From the NCBI RefSeq assembly GCF_009930815.1, contig NZ_CP022222.1, positions 6,614,501-6,678,500 on the forward strand: a stretch of 64,000 bases of DNA, written 5' to 3'. Source of the stretch: Bradyrhizobium sp. CCBAU 051011. Lineage in GTDB: Bacteria; Pseudomonadota; Alphaproteobacteria; Rhizobiales; Xanthobacteraceae. Position numbers and translations under genes: made by a program. How positions within the stretch are numbered: position 1 is the stretch's first letter; each line of letters opens with the position of its first letter. Below the pieces are notes generated by a model. It worked only from the letters and a program-made list of their open reading frames with translations, was not told the origin of the DNA and did not search any database. Shown here piece after piece: positions 24,968 through 32,705 of this stretch.

Positions 24968-25771
24968 TCAAACGAACTGGCAGGACACGGATCCGAACCG
25001 GCCGTAATCGGCATGGAACGTGTCGCCTCTGGCAATGTCGACCGGACGCGTGAATGATCCCGCCAACACCACTTCGCCGGCATCGAGATGCTCGCCTTGG
25101 GCGGCCAGCCGGTTGGCAAGCCAGGCTACGCCGTTGGCGGGATGATTGAGCACGCCGGCCGCGATGCCGGTCTCCTCGATCTGGCCGTTGCGAAACAACA
25201 GCGCGCCGATCCAGCGCAGGTCGGCGTCGAGCGGGCGAATGGGCCGGCCACCGACGACCAGCGCCGCATTCGCGGCATTGTCGGAGATCGTGTCCGTCAC
25301 CTTGCGCGGCGCCTTGGTATCGGGATCGACCCGATGCATCCGGGTCTCCAGGATTTCAAGCGCGGGCGTGACGTAGTCGGTGACATTGAGCACGTCGAAC
25401 AGCGTGCAGTCGGGGCCTTCCAGCGGCGCCCTTAGCACGAACGCCAATTCGACCTCGATCCGGGGCGCGCGGAAACGGTCGAACGGAATCGCCGACGCGT
25501 CGGGGTAGAACATGTCCGCAAACAGCACGCCGTAGTCCGGCTCGGAAATACCGACCGCGTTCTGCATCGCTTTCGACGTCAGCCCGATCTTGTGGCCCCT
25601 GACGACCCGGCCACGGGAGAGCTGCAGCCTGGTCCAGGCGCGCTGAATGGCGTAGGCGTCCTCGATCGTGAGGTCAGGATAATCGCGCGTGAACGCCGGG
25701 ATCAGCGACTTGTTGCGTTCGGCTTCGTCCAGGCGTTGCGCCAGCCGTTCGACGATTTGTTGATCGAGCAT
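24968..25771 (-). CDS. 2-oxo-hepta-3-ene-1,7-dioate hydratase-like (HpaH/MhpD family)
   Basis: 267 aa. The family hydrates 2-hydroxy-2,4-dienoates in meta-cleavage pathways using a divalent metal. Recognisable are [50 protein letters not shown], the metal-binding IEVELAFVL (two Glu) and [15 protein letters not shown]. Length matches HpaH. The start lies 3 bp after the FAH-family stop with its ribosome site inside that gene, so translation is probably coupled. The other operon members suggest a homoprotocatechuate-like or aminomuconate-like route; the ring-cleavage dioxygenase is not in this window. Confidence 0.9.
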   Translation of the reverse strand: MLDQQIVERLAQRLDEAERNKSLIPAFTRDYPDLTIEDAYAIQRAWTRLQLSRGRVVRGHKIGLTSKAMQNAVGISEPDYGVLFADMFYPDASAIPFDRFRAPRIEVELAFVLRAPLEGPDCTLFDVLNVTDYVTPALEILETRMHRVDPDTKAPRKVTDTISDNAANAALVVGGRPIRPLDADLRWIGALLFRNGQIEETGIAAGVLNHPANGVAWLANRLAAQGEHLDAGEVVLAGSFTRPVDIARGDTFHADYGRFGSVSCQFV

Positions 25772-25774
25772 CGG

Positions 25775-26635
25775 CTATTGCTCCGCCGCCACGGTGTTAC
25801 GGAGGATGCCGATACCAGCGGATTCCACCTCGACGACGTCGCCGACCTTGAGCCAGCGCGGCGGCGTGAAGCGCGCACCGGCCCCGGTCGGGGTGCCGGT
25901 CGCGATCATGTCGCCGGGCTTCAAGGTGGCGAAGGTGGAGAGATAGGCGATCAGGAAGTCGAACGGAAACATCAGCCGTTCCGTGGAATCGCTCTGCCGC
26001 ACCTCGCCGTTGACGCGGGTGACGATGTCGAGCGGCCCACGCGGGTCGCATTCATCCGAGGTGACGATCCACGGGCCGACGCTGCCCGAGCGGTCAAAAT
26101 TTTTGCCCTGGGTGACGTTGAACTTGCCGTGGTGCAGCCAGTCGCGAACGCTGCCCTCGTTGCACAGCGTCATGCCGAAGATGTGCTCGAAGGCGCGCTC
26201 GCGCGGAATGTGCCGGCCTTCCCTGCCGATCACGATCACGAGTTCGCCCTCGTAATCGAGCTGTTCGGAGATCTTCGGCTTCTCGATCGGCTGGCCGGAG
26301 CCGACGACCGAAGAGGGATTACGGACGAACAGGCTCGGATATTTCGGCAGGTCCGAATTGTCCTTGTACTCGGCATTGCGGTCTTTGTAGTTCACGCCGA
26401 TGCACCAGAGCTTTTCGGGGTTCGGGATCGGCGGCAACAGCACGAGTTCATCGAGGGAATGGTCCGGCTTGAGATCGGCGACCAGTTGCCGCGCCACTTC
26501 CAGACCGTTCCTGGCGATCAGGGACCGAAGGTCAGGACATTTCGGCCCCAACCGTTGGGTGAGGTCAACCACACCGCCGGCAACGGCCGCACCGAAGCGC
26601 GGCTCGCCGTTTGCGAGATAACTCAGAAGATGCAT
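25775..26635 (-). CDS. Fumarylacetoacetate hydrolase family protein
   Basis: 286 aa. C-terminal FAH domain from about residue 75: KLWCIGVNYKDRNAEYKDNS, the metal ligands in LDYEGELVIVIGR (E.E), GMTLCNEGSVRDW and TGTPTGAGARFTPPRWLKVG. The family includes hydrolases, decarboxylases and isomerases of 2-oxo-dienoates such as HpaG and 5-oxopent-3-ene-1,2,5-tricarboxylate decarboxylase. ATG 26635 (MHLLSYLANGEPRFGAAVAG) gives the family N-terminus and has GGAG upstream; the frame extends to 26677. Its pairing with the HpaH-like gene argues for a lower meta-cleavage pathway. Confidence 0.9.
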   Translation of the reverse strand: MHLLSYLANGEPRFGAAVAGGVVDLTQRLGPKCPDLRSLIARNGLEVARQLVADLKPDHSLDELVLLPPIPNPEKLWCIGVNYKDRNAEYKDNSDLPKYPSLFVRNPSSVVGSGQPIEKPKISEQLDYEGELVIVIGREGRHIPRERAFEHIFGMTLCNEGSVRDWLHHGKFNVTQGKNFDRSGSVGPWIVTSDECDPRGPLDIVTRVNGEVRQSDSTERLMFPFDFLIAYLSTFATLKPGDMIATGTPTGAGARFTPPRWLKVGDVVEVESAGIGILRNTVAAEQ

Positions 26636-26692
26636 GCGGTGGATCTCCGGATCAGCGCCGCGTTCGCGCAGCGACAACGCCCTTCGGCGTTT

Positions 26693-27310
26693 TCAGGATT
26701 CAGTTTTCGAAGTCTGGAACACGGGCTTCAGGGTGACGATCTCGCCGAGCTTGGCGTAACGGGGACCGGCGATGCGGGCGATCGGATCGAGCGCCTCGGT
26801 TTCGATCTTGCCGTTGTTGAGCAGGCCATCCCTGATATGGAAGACCAGCACTTCGCCGACGATGAGTCGGCTGCGGGTCTCGCCGAATTCGAGGCACTGC
26901 CGGAAGCGGCATTCCATCGCGATCGGTGCGGCCGTGAGGCGAGGCACCTTGATCCGCTCGCCCGGCAGCGTCGAAAGCCGCAACTCCTCGACCTCGCTGA
27001 CATCAGGCGGATGCTCGGTAGAGCTCTCATGCACCGCATTCATCAGACTGGAGTCCGCGATGTGAACGACATACTCCTCGTTGTTGAGGATGTTCTGCGC
27101 GGTATCCTTGTAGAGCCCGCCCTTGCGGCCGACGCTGATGGCCAGCATCGGCGGCTTCGGCGAGACGAAGGTGAAGGCGGAGAACGGAGCGAGGTTGAGC
27201 ACGCCGCCGCCCGACAGGCTGGTCACCCAGGCAATCGGTCGGGGCACCACGATGCCGGTAATCAGCCGGTAGGCCGTTTCGGGGTCGAGATATGCCGGAT
27301 CGATCCGCAT
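26693..27310 (-). CDS. Flavin reductase family protein (FMN-binding split barrel)
   Basis: 205 aa. N-terminal YRLITGIVVPRPIAWVTSLS and LNLAPFSAFTFVSPKPPMLA, followed by KDTAQNILNNEEYVVHIAD, are diagnostic of the flavin reductase-like domain (DIM6/NTAB type). Members supply reduced flavin to two-component monooxygenases or are flavoprotein oxidoreductases themselves. No partner oxygenase is in the operon within this window. It lies between the Bug-type binding protein (11-bp gap) and the FAH gene. The ATG at 27310 has AAGG upstream. Confidence 0.88.
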   Translation of the reverse strand: MRIDPAYLDPETAYRLITGIVVPRPIAWVTSLSGGGVLNLAPFSAFTFVSPKPPMLAISVGRKGGLYKDTAQNILNNEEYVVHIADSSLMNAVHESSTEHPPDVSEVEELRLSTLPGERIKVPRLTAAPIAMECRFRQCLEFGETRSRLIVGEVLVFHIRDGLLNNGKIETEALDPIARIAGPRYAKLGEIVTLKPVFQTSKTES

Positions 27311-27321
27311 CGGAAAGACCT

Positions 27322-28299
27322 TCAGTCAGCCTTGATGTTCGCCTTGCGGACGACGGGAATCCACTTGGCGTCTTCTTTTTCGAGATAGCTCGTGAATTCC
27401 GCTGGCGTCATCGACACGGCCTCGGCGCCGAGCGCGTTGAACTTCTCGACGATGGCAGGATCTTTCAGGATCTCCGCGAGCGTTTCGTGAAGCTTGGTCA
27501 CGACCTCGGGTGGCGTGCGCGCGGGTGCGAACAGGCCGGTGAAGGTCTGGCCGTCAAACTCCTTGTAGCCGAGTTCGGTGAAGGTCGGGACGTCAGGAAG
27601 CCAGGAGGCGCGGTGGTTGCCGGTGACGGCGAGCGCGCGCAGCATGCCGCTCTTGATGGAAGGCAGTCCGACCGAAATCTGGTCCAAAGCAAATTGCACC
27701 TGTCCGCCGATCAGGTCGTTGAGGGCAGGGGCGTTGCCGCGGTAGTGCACCGTCAGCCATTGCAGCTTCAGCTTCTCCTGCATCAGCTCGCTAAGCAGAT
27801 GGTTGGTGGTGCCCTGGCCGGGCGAGGCCATCGTCAGCTTGCCGGGATCGCGGCGGGCAAGTTCGATAAACTCCTTCAGATCCTTGGCTTGCACCGACGG
27901 ATGCACTTCGAGCACCAGCGGTGTCATGGTGATCGAACTGATGGGAACGAAATCCCGCTTCCAGTTGTAGGCGTCGCGTTTGGCGATCTCGGGCGCGAAC
28001 AGCACCGGACCGTTGGCGCCGACGAACAGCGCGTAGCCGTCGGGCGGCATTTTCGCGAACGCCTCGCCGGCGATCAGGCCGCCGGCGCCGGCCTTGTTTT
28101 CCACGATGAAGGGCTGGCCGAGCTTGGCCTGGAGCCTGTCGGCGATGACGCGCGCGGCGCTGTCGACATTGCCGCCGGCCGGATAGGGGACGATCAGGCG
28201 CACCTGCCGCGCCGGCCATTGCTGGGCGTCGGCCGGTGTGTTCGACAGCACAGCCAATAGTGCCGATGCAGCGACGCCTGCGACCGCGAAAAACTTCAT
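27322..28299 (-). CDS. Tripartite tricarboxylate transporter substrate-binding protein (Bug family)
   Basis: 325 aa periplasmic solute receptor. Signal peptide MKFFAVAGVAASALLAVLSN with cleavage near ADAQQWP, then the Bug hallmarks VRLIVPYPAGGNVDSAARVI, PFIVENKAGAGGLIAGEAFA, PDGYALFVGANGPVLFAP and VSMTPAEFTSYLEKEDAKW. Bug receptors bind carboxylates or aromatic acids, usually for TctAB-type carriers, and many are orphans as here. It is first in the catabolic operon, 137 bp from the palindromic IclR-type operator, so its ligand is probably the pathway substrate. The ribosome site GGGAGA is good. Confidence 0.92.
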   Translation of the reverse strand: MKFFAVAGVAASALLAVLSNTPADAQQWPARQVRLIVPYPAGGNVDSAARVIADRLQAKLGQPFIVENKAGAGGLIAGEAFAKMPPDGYALFVGANGPVLFAPEIAKRDAYNWKRDFVPISSITMTPLVLEVHPSVQAKDLKEFIELARRDPGKLTMASPGQGTTNHLLSELMQEKLKLQWLTVHYRGNAPALNDLIGGQVQFALDQISVGLPSIKSGMLRALAVTGNHRASWLPDVPTFTELGYKEFDGQTFTGLFAPARTPPEVVTKLHETLAEILKDPAIVEKFNALGAEAVSMTPAEFTSYLEKEDAKWIPVVRKANIKAD

Positions 28300-28435
28300 C
28301 GGATTCTCCCGAAAGGCGGCACATTTGCCGCTACTTTTTTGTTTGCGCGCTCCGCCCTAGCGGCATGCGCATCTATTGTTCCGCGTCGCGGATTTTGCGC
28401 GCACCCCTTCCACTGTCGACGAAATTGTGGTGTTT

Positions 28436-28454
28436 CTGTCCACATTGTGGACAG
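28436..28454. promoter_or_regulatory. Perfect 19-bp palindrome, probable IclR operator
   Basis: CTGTCCACA-T-TGTGGACAG: arms of nine bases match perfectly around a single central T. It lies 12 nt before the iclR-type start at 28467 in the 167-bp region shared with the divergent catabolic operon, the typical place and size for an IclR-family dimer site. It suggests autoregulation plus control of the operon. Confidence 0.75.
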
Positions 28455-28466
28455 TGGGCCAAGCGT

Positions 28467-29264
28467 ATGACAAACGGTCGGTTAAAGGCGCGCAGGCGCG
28501 AGCCGCTGCAGGGCGGGCAGGCGATCCGCCGGGCGCTGGCGGTGCTGCGTACGCTCGCAATCGGCGGCGAGCGTGGCGTGCCTCTCGCGGAAGTCGTGCA
28601 GGCCACCTCGCTTACGCGCCCCACCGTCCATCGCATCGTGCATGTGCTGATCGAGGAGGGCATCGTCGAGCGCAGCGAGCGGACCGGCAATTACGTGGTC
28701 GGCCGCCAGGTGCCTGAACTGGCGCTGGCGCGTCCATCGCGTTCACCGCTGCTGATTGCGGCCGAGCCACATCTGGCGGCGGCGTCGGCGCAGCTCGGCG
28801 ATACCCTGTTTCTGACGGTGCGTACCGGTCTCGACACCTTGTGCGTGGCGCGCCGCATCGGCAGCTATCCGATCCAGATATTGTCGATTGAGGTCGGCGT
28901 GCGTCGTCCGCTGGGCGTGAGCAGCGCAGGGGTAGCAATATTGGCCGCCATGCCGCCATCGGAGGCGCGCAAGATCGTGCTCGCCAACGAAGCCAGATTT
29001 AAGGGCTATCGGACCGATACGCCGACGGTGCTCGGACAGGTCCAGCTCGCCCGCCGCAGGGGCTACAATCTGCGTGACGTCGGTCTGGTTCAGGGCACGA
29101 AGTCGCTTTCAGCCTGGATCCGGACGCCGGACGGCCAGCCCGCCGCAGCGATTACGTTGTCCGCCATTCGGAACAGAATGAGCCCACGCCGCGCGATCGA
29201 AGTGGCGGACGTTCTCGTCGCGGCTGCACGTGCGATTGAGGCGGCGACGCCGCAGGATTCATAG
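28467..29264 (+). CDS. IclR family transcriptional regulator
   Basis: 265 aa. N-terminal winged HTH (GGQAIRRALAVLRTLAIGGE, TSLTRPTVHRIVHVLIEEGI, GNYVVGRQVPELAL) and C-terminal IclR effector-binding domain (RTGLDTLCVARRIGSYPIQI, GVRRPLGVSSAGVAILAAMP, RGYNLRDVGL). IclR regulators respond to aromatic or carboxylate intermediates. The frame is open to 28236, but ATG 28467 keeps the palindromic operator outside the gene and gives the usual length. It is divergent from the six-gene operon ending at 23662, its likely target. Confidence 0.92.
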   Translation: MTNGRLKARRREPLQGGQAIRRALAVLRTLAIGGERGVPLAEVVQATSLTRPTVHRIVHVLIEEGIVERSERTGNYVVGRQVPELALARPSRSPLLIAAEPHLAAASAQLGDTLFLTVRTGLDTLCVARRIGSYPIQILSIEVGVRRPLGVSSAGVAILAAMPPSEARKIVLANEARFKGYRTDTPTVLGQVQLARRRGYNLRDVGLVQGTKSLSAWIRTPDGQPAAAITLSAIRNRMSPRRAIEVADVLVAAARAIEAATPQDS

Positions 29265-29459
29265 CCCGCTTGATTGGAAACGTTTTAGCCTGGTCGTTGG
29301 CGAGCCGAGTTGCGTAATGGCATCTCGGCCCTGACGGTTGTGCCGCCGATCTGATATGGTCCCATACTCTCACTCAAGATGCGCGTTAGGGCATATTGAT
29401 GTGTTGCATGGGCGGCAATTGAACCACACGATTCTCGTTCATTTATCGCGGGAGCGATC

Positions 29460-30971
29460 ATGAATAGGTGTCTTCTGGTGACGATTCTTGCGGCTCTCAC
29501 CGGTACGGCGGCGGCTGCGCAGGCTCTGGCCAACGACGCGCTCATCGCGCGCGCGAAATCATTCGAACTAGATTCGCCCTATGCGCCGCCGCCAGGCGAC
29601 CCCTTGACACATCATGCCGCCGGATATGCGAAGGTGATGTGCTCGGCTGTATTCATGACCGGCCTGGCGCCTGATTTCGCGGCCGAAAATGTTGGGTTCT
29701 TCACGGCTCCCTACGGACAGCGCGCGAAGCTTGGCAAGCCGGTCATCGATCGCACCAACAAGGCGGTCCACGTCGCGCTCCCTAGCGGCGTGACCCGGAC
29801 GGCAAAATATCTCGGGAGCCAGGGTTGCGTCACGTTCCCGATCGGCGAGAGCGCCGTGAATTTCAAGCCGGTCGCCGTCAAGAGCCGATTGCCCGATCCC
29901 GCGACCCAAATGTGGCCCATGGGCGACATGCTGCCGCAAGAGCCGTTGCCGGCAGAGATCGATGCCGAGAAACTCAAAGCTGCCGTGAATGCCGCGTTTC
30001 AGCCGGCCGAAGGACTGACCGCGGCGTTCGTTGTGACATGGAAAGGCCGCCTCATTGCCGAGCACTACGCCGAAGGTGCTACGGCGCAGACGCCGCTCGA
30101 AAGCTGGTCCATGGGCAAAAGCGTTACGGCAGCGCTCTTTGGCATTCTGGTCAAAGACGGCGTCTATGATCTAGACCAGCCGGCACCGATCCCGGAATGG
30201 CAAACCCCCGGCGACCCGCGCGCCAAAATACGCATTGCAGATCTCCTTCGCATGTCGAGCGGGCTTCGGATCAGGGCGCCCCAAGACCCGGATTATGACT
30301 TGAGCGGGCCTTACCCTGATCACGTCTATCTTTATACCGGCGGCATCGATTCCTTTCACTATGCGGCAACACGGCCATTGCAATGGCCTCCCAACACGGT
30401 CGGACGCTATCGCAACACCGATCCGGTCCTGATCAACTATCTGATCCGGCTCGGTGTCGAAAAACGCGGCGACGAATATCTCTCATTTCCTCAGCGGGTA
30501 CTGTTCGACAAGCTCGGCATCCGTACCATGGTGGTCGAAACTGATCCGTTCGGAAATTTTCTAGGGCAAGGTTATGGGGTAGGCTCTGGGCGCGATTGGG
30601 CGCGGCTTGGCAATCTCTTTCTTCAGGGAGGCGTTTGGAACGGTGAGCGCATTCTCCCAGAGGGCTACACCACATTCGTCAGCACGCCTGCGCCCGCATG
30701 GGCCGCGGACAATCGGCCGATCTATGGAGCTTTTTTCTGGCTCAACGGCGACAGACAATATCCGGTCCCGCGCGATGCCTATTACATGGCGGGCGCTGGC
30801 GGGCAGACCGCGCTGATCATGCCCTCGCACGACCTCGTCGTCGTGCGTCTCGGCCACTATCGGGGAGCATCTTACGCCACTTCAGGCTTCAGCAAGGCGC
30901 TCGCGCTGCTGATCGAGGCGGTGCCAAAGAGCATAAAAGGCCCGTCCCAAGAATCTGAGCGAAGTAAGTAA
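29460..30971 (+). CDS. Exported serine hydrolase, class C beta-lactamase-like
   Basis: 503 aa. Signal peptide MNRCLLVTILAALTGTAAAA, a roughly 150-residue N-terminal region, then a beta-lactamase/transpeptidase fold: SxxK at S217-K220 (WSMGKSV), YxN at Y316-N318 (GRYRNTD) and a late GAGGQTALI segment in place of KTG. Such proteins in rhizobia are mostly esterases, amidases or peptidases (6-aminohexanoate-dimer hydrolase type) rather than true beta-lactamases. The ATG has GGGAG upstream. Monocistronic; the downstream space holds a decayed gene fragment. Confidence 0.9.
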   Translation: MNRCLLVTILAALTGTAAAAQALANDALIARAKSFELDSPYAPPPGDPLTHHAAGYAKVMCSAVFMTGLAPDFAAENVGFFTAPYGQRAKLGKPVIDRTNKAVHVALPSGVTRTAKYLGSQGCVTFPIGESAVNFKPVAVKSRLPDPATQMWPMGDMLPQEPLPAEIDAEKLKAAVNAAFQPAEGLTAAFVVTWKGRLIAEHYAEGATAQTPLESWSMGKSVTAALFGILVKDGVYDLDQPAPIPEWQTPGDPRAKIRIADLLRMSSGLRIRAPQDPDYDLSGPYPDHVYLYTGGIDSFHYAATRPLQWPPNTVGRYRNTDPVLINYLIRLGVEKRGDEYLSFPQRVLFDKLGIRTMVVETDPFGNFLGQGYGVGSGRDWARLGNLFLQGGVWNGERILPEGYTTFVSTPAPAWAADNRPIYGAFFWLNGDRQYPVPRDAYYMAGAGGQTALIMPSHDLVVVRLGHYRGASYATSGFSKALALLIEAVPKSIKGPSQESERSK

Positions 30972-31020
30972 GACTACCGAAAATCGTGGGACGCGAGTTC
31001 CGTGATTGGTGCGGACTCTT

Positions 31021-31110
31021 TCACACCTTCGGCTGAGGTGGCGAGGTTCTGTTCCGCACCCGGAACGTATTGCTACAGCCCAAGCCGCGCAGCCACTCCT
31101 CAATCTCCAT
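31021..31110 (-). pseudogene. Possible N-terminal remnant of a SAM-domain adenylate cyclase gene
   Basis: ATG 31110 opens MEIEEWLRGLGCSN and stops after 29 codons at 31021. The start resembles the first residues of SAM-domain cyclases common in Bradyrhizobium (M-I-E-WL-GLGL pattern), and further bases look like a decayed continuation. Nothing of the cyclase domain remains. A chance match cannot be excluded. Confidence 0.3.
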
Positions 31111-31173
31111 GTCTCACCTACACCGTGTAGACGCCGGAGGGCTCCTTCGAACCAACAGTGTATCAGGTCCAGC

Positions 31174-32268
31174 TTAACCCGCCGCGGCGTTGGTCTGTTT
31201 CGCGGCCGGCGTTGCCGGGACTCGCCGGAAGCGCAGCACGATCCGTGTGCCGTGATGGTTGGGATCGCGCTCGGCGCTGGCGTCCAGCTTGGCGGCCATC
31301 GCGCTGACGATGCGTTGTCCCATCCCGGTGGAGCGCGGGTCCGCCTTGGCGTTGAGACCGACGCCGTCGTCCGCAATCGAGACCACGAGATCTTCGCCGT
31401 CGGCCTTGAGCTCGACGTGAATGGGACCGGCGCCGTCGGGATAGGCGTATTTGACGGCGTTCATCACCAATTCGTTGACAATGATGCCGATCGCCACGGC
31501 GCGGTCCGGGTCGATCTCGATCGGTTCGGCCTTGAGCGTCAGCCGTGACATCCTGTTGCCCTCGGCCGAACGGCGGAGGTCTTCCAGCAGGGCTTCGAGA
31601 TACTGATTCAAGAGCACGCTCTTGAGGTCATGCGAAGTGTAGAGGCGGCGGTGCACCTGGGCTACCGCCGCGACGCGGCCCATCGCATTGGTCAGCGCCG
31701 CCTTGACATCGTCCTGGGTGGCCGAATTGGCCTGCAGGTGCAACAGCGAGGCGATGATCTGCAGGGAGTTGCCGACGCGGTGGTTGACTTCGCGCAGCAG
31801 CACTTCGCGCTCGGCGGCGAGCGCCGCATAACGGTCGCGCGAGGCGTGAACCTCGGCTTCGGCCTCGTCGCGGGCGCGCTGCAGCTCCGCCTGCCGCAGC
31901 GCGCCATTGACGGCAACCTGAAGCAGCGGAATGAAATCACCCTGCGTATCCTTGACGAGATAGTCGGCGGCGCCGGCCTTCAGCGCCGTGACGGCGATCG
32001 CCGAATCCTGTGCGGCCGTGACGAACACCACGGGTGGGGCGTCCGCGATCGCCATGATCCGTTCCAGCGTTTCGAGGCCGTCGAGACCCGGCATGTACTG
32101 GTCGAGCGCGATCACATCGATGCCGCCCTGCGCCAGCCGCGCGAGTCCTTCTTCTCCGCCTGCAGCGTGGATGACCTTGAAGCCGGCCCGCGTCAGGCCG
32201 CGGTCGACCAGCCGGGCGAGGCCGGCATCGTCGTCGATATACAGCAATGTCGGCGTCGCAGGTTTCAT
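31174..32268 (-). CDS. Receiver domain fused to a HisKA_2-type histidine kinase
   Basis: 364 aa. Residues 1-120 are a receiver (YIDDDAG, phospho-acceptor Asp56 in ALDQYMPGLDG, Lys in YLVKDTQG). A coiled linker follows, then a HisKA_2/HWE-like dimerisation helix with His163 in REVNHRVGNSLQIIASLLHL, and an ATPase domain with IVNELVMNAVKYAYPDG and IADDGVGL. This architecture lets a phosphorylated receiver control a soluble kinase. The ATG overlaps the TGA of the previous regulator gene (ATGA), and that gene overlaps the CHASE3 kinase the same way. HWE-type kinases often feed the PhyR general stress pathway. Confidence 0.93.
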   Translation of the reverse strand: MKPATPTLLYIDDDAGLARLVDRGLTRAGFKVIHAAGGEEGLARLAQGGIDVIALDQYMPGLDGLETLERIMAIADAPPVVFVTAAQDSAIAVTALKAGAADYLVKDTQGDFIPLLQVAVNGALRQAELQRARDEAEAEVHASRDRYAALAAEREVLLREVNHRVGNSLQIIASLLHLQANSATQDDVKAALTNAMGRVAAVAQVHRRLYTSHDLKSVLLNQYLEALLEDLRRSAEGNRMSRLTLKAEPIEIDPDRAVAIGIIVNELVMNAVKYAYPDGAGPIHVELKADGEDLVVSIADDGVGLNAKADPRSTGMGQRIVSAMAAKLDASAERDPNHHGTRIVLRFRRVPATPAAKQTNAAAG

Positions 32269-32705
32269 ATGGCTGCCGGAGGGACCTGAATGACGGAAAA
32301 GAACAGACCGAGCTGGCGAATGGCGTTGGCGAAGCTTTCGTAGTTCACGGGCTTGGTAATGTAGACGTTGCAACCGAGGTCGTAACAGCGCTTGATCTCA
32401 TGAGAATCGTCGGTGGTGGTCAACACCACGACCGGGGTGGTCTTGAGATACTTGTTTTCCTTGACCCGCTTCAGAATGTCGATGCCCGTCGTGTCGGGCA
32501 AATTGAGATCGAGCAGGATCAGGAGCGCGCTGCCTTTGTGATTCAGGCCCGTCCCGTCCGAGCCGAACAGATAGTTCAGCGCGGCTGTACCGCTGGTGAA
32601 CGGAATTATCTCATTGTTGACACCGGATCGGCGTATATTCCGCTCGATCAGGCGGGCATGGCCCTCATCGTCCTCGATCATGATGATGGTGACTGGATTA
32701 CTCAT
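32265..32705 (-). CDS. Rcp1-like single-domain response regulator
   Basis: 146-aa receiver: IMIEDDEGHARLIERNIRRS at the N-terminus, phospho-acceptor Asp66 in LLDLNLPDTTGIDIL, VVVLTTTDD and the Lys of YITKPVNYESF. The RxNIRRSG and long alpha-beta loop are typical of Rcp1-type regulators that accept phosphate from CHASE3 or phytochrome-like kinases. It has ATGA overlaps with the kinase upstream (32702-32705) and with the receiver-kinase downstream (32265-32268), so the three proteins are made together in fixed ratio and probably form one relay. Confidence 0.93.
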   Translation of the reverse strand: MSNPVTIIMIEDDEGHARLIERNIRRSGVNNEIIPFTSGTAALNYLFGSDGTGLNHKGSALLILLDLNLPDTTGIDILKRVKENKYLKTTPVVVLTTTDDSHEIKRCYDLGCNVYITKPVNYESFANAIRQLGLFFSVIQVPPAAI

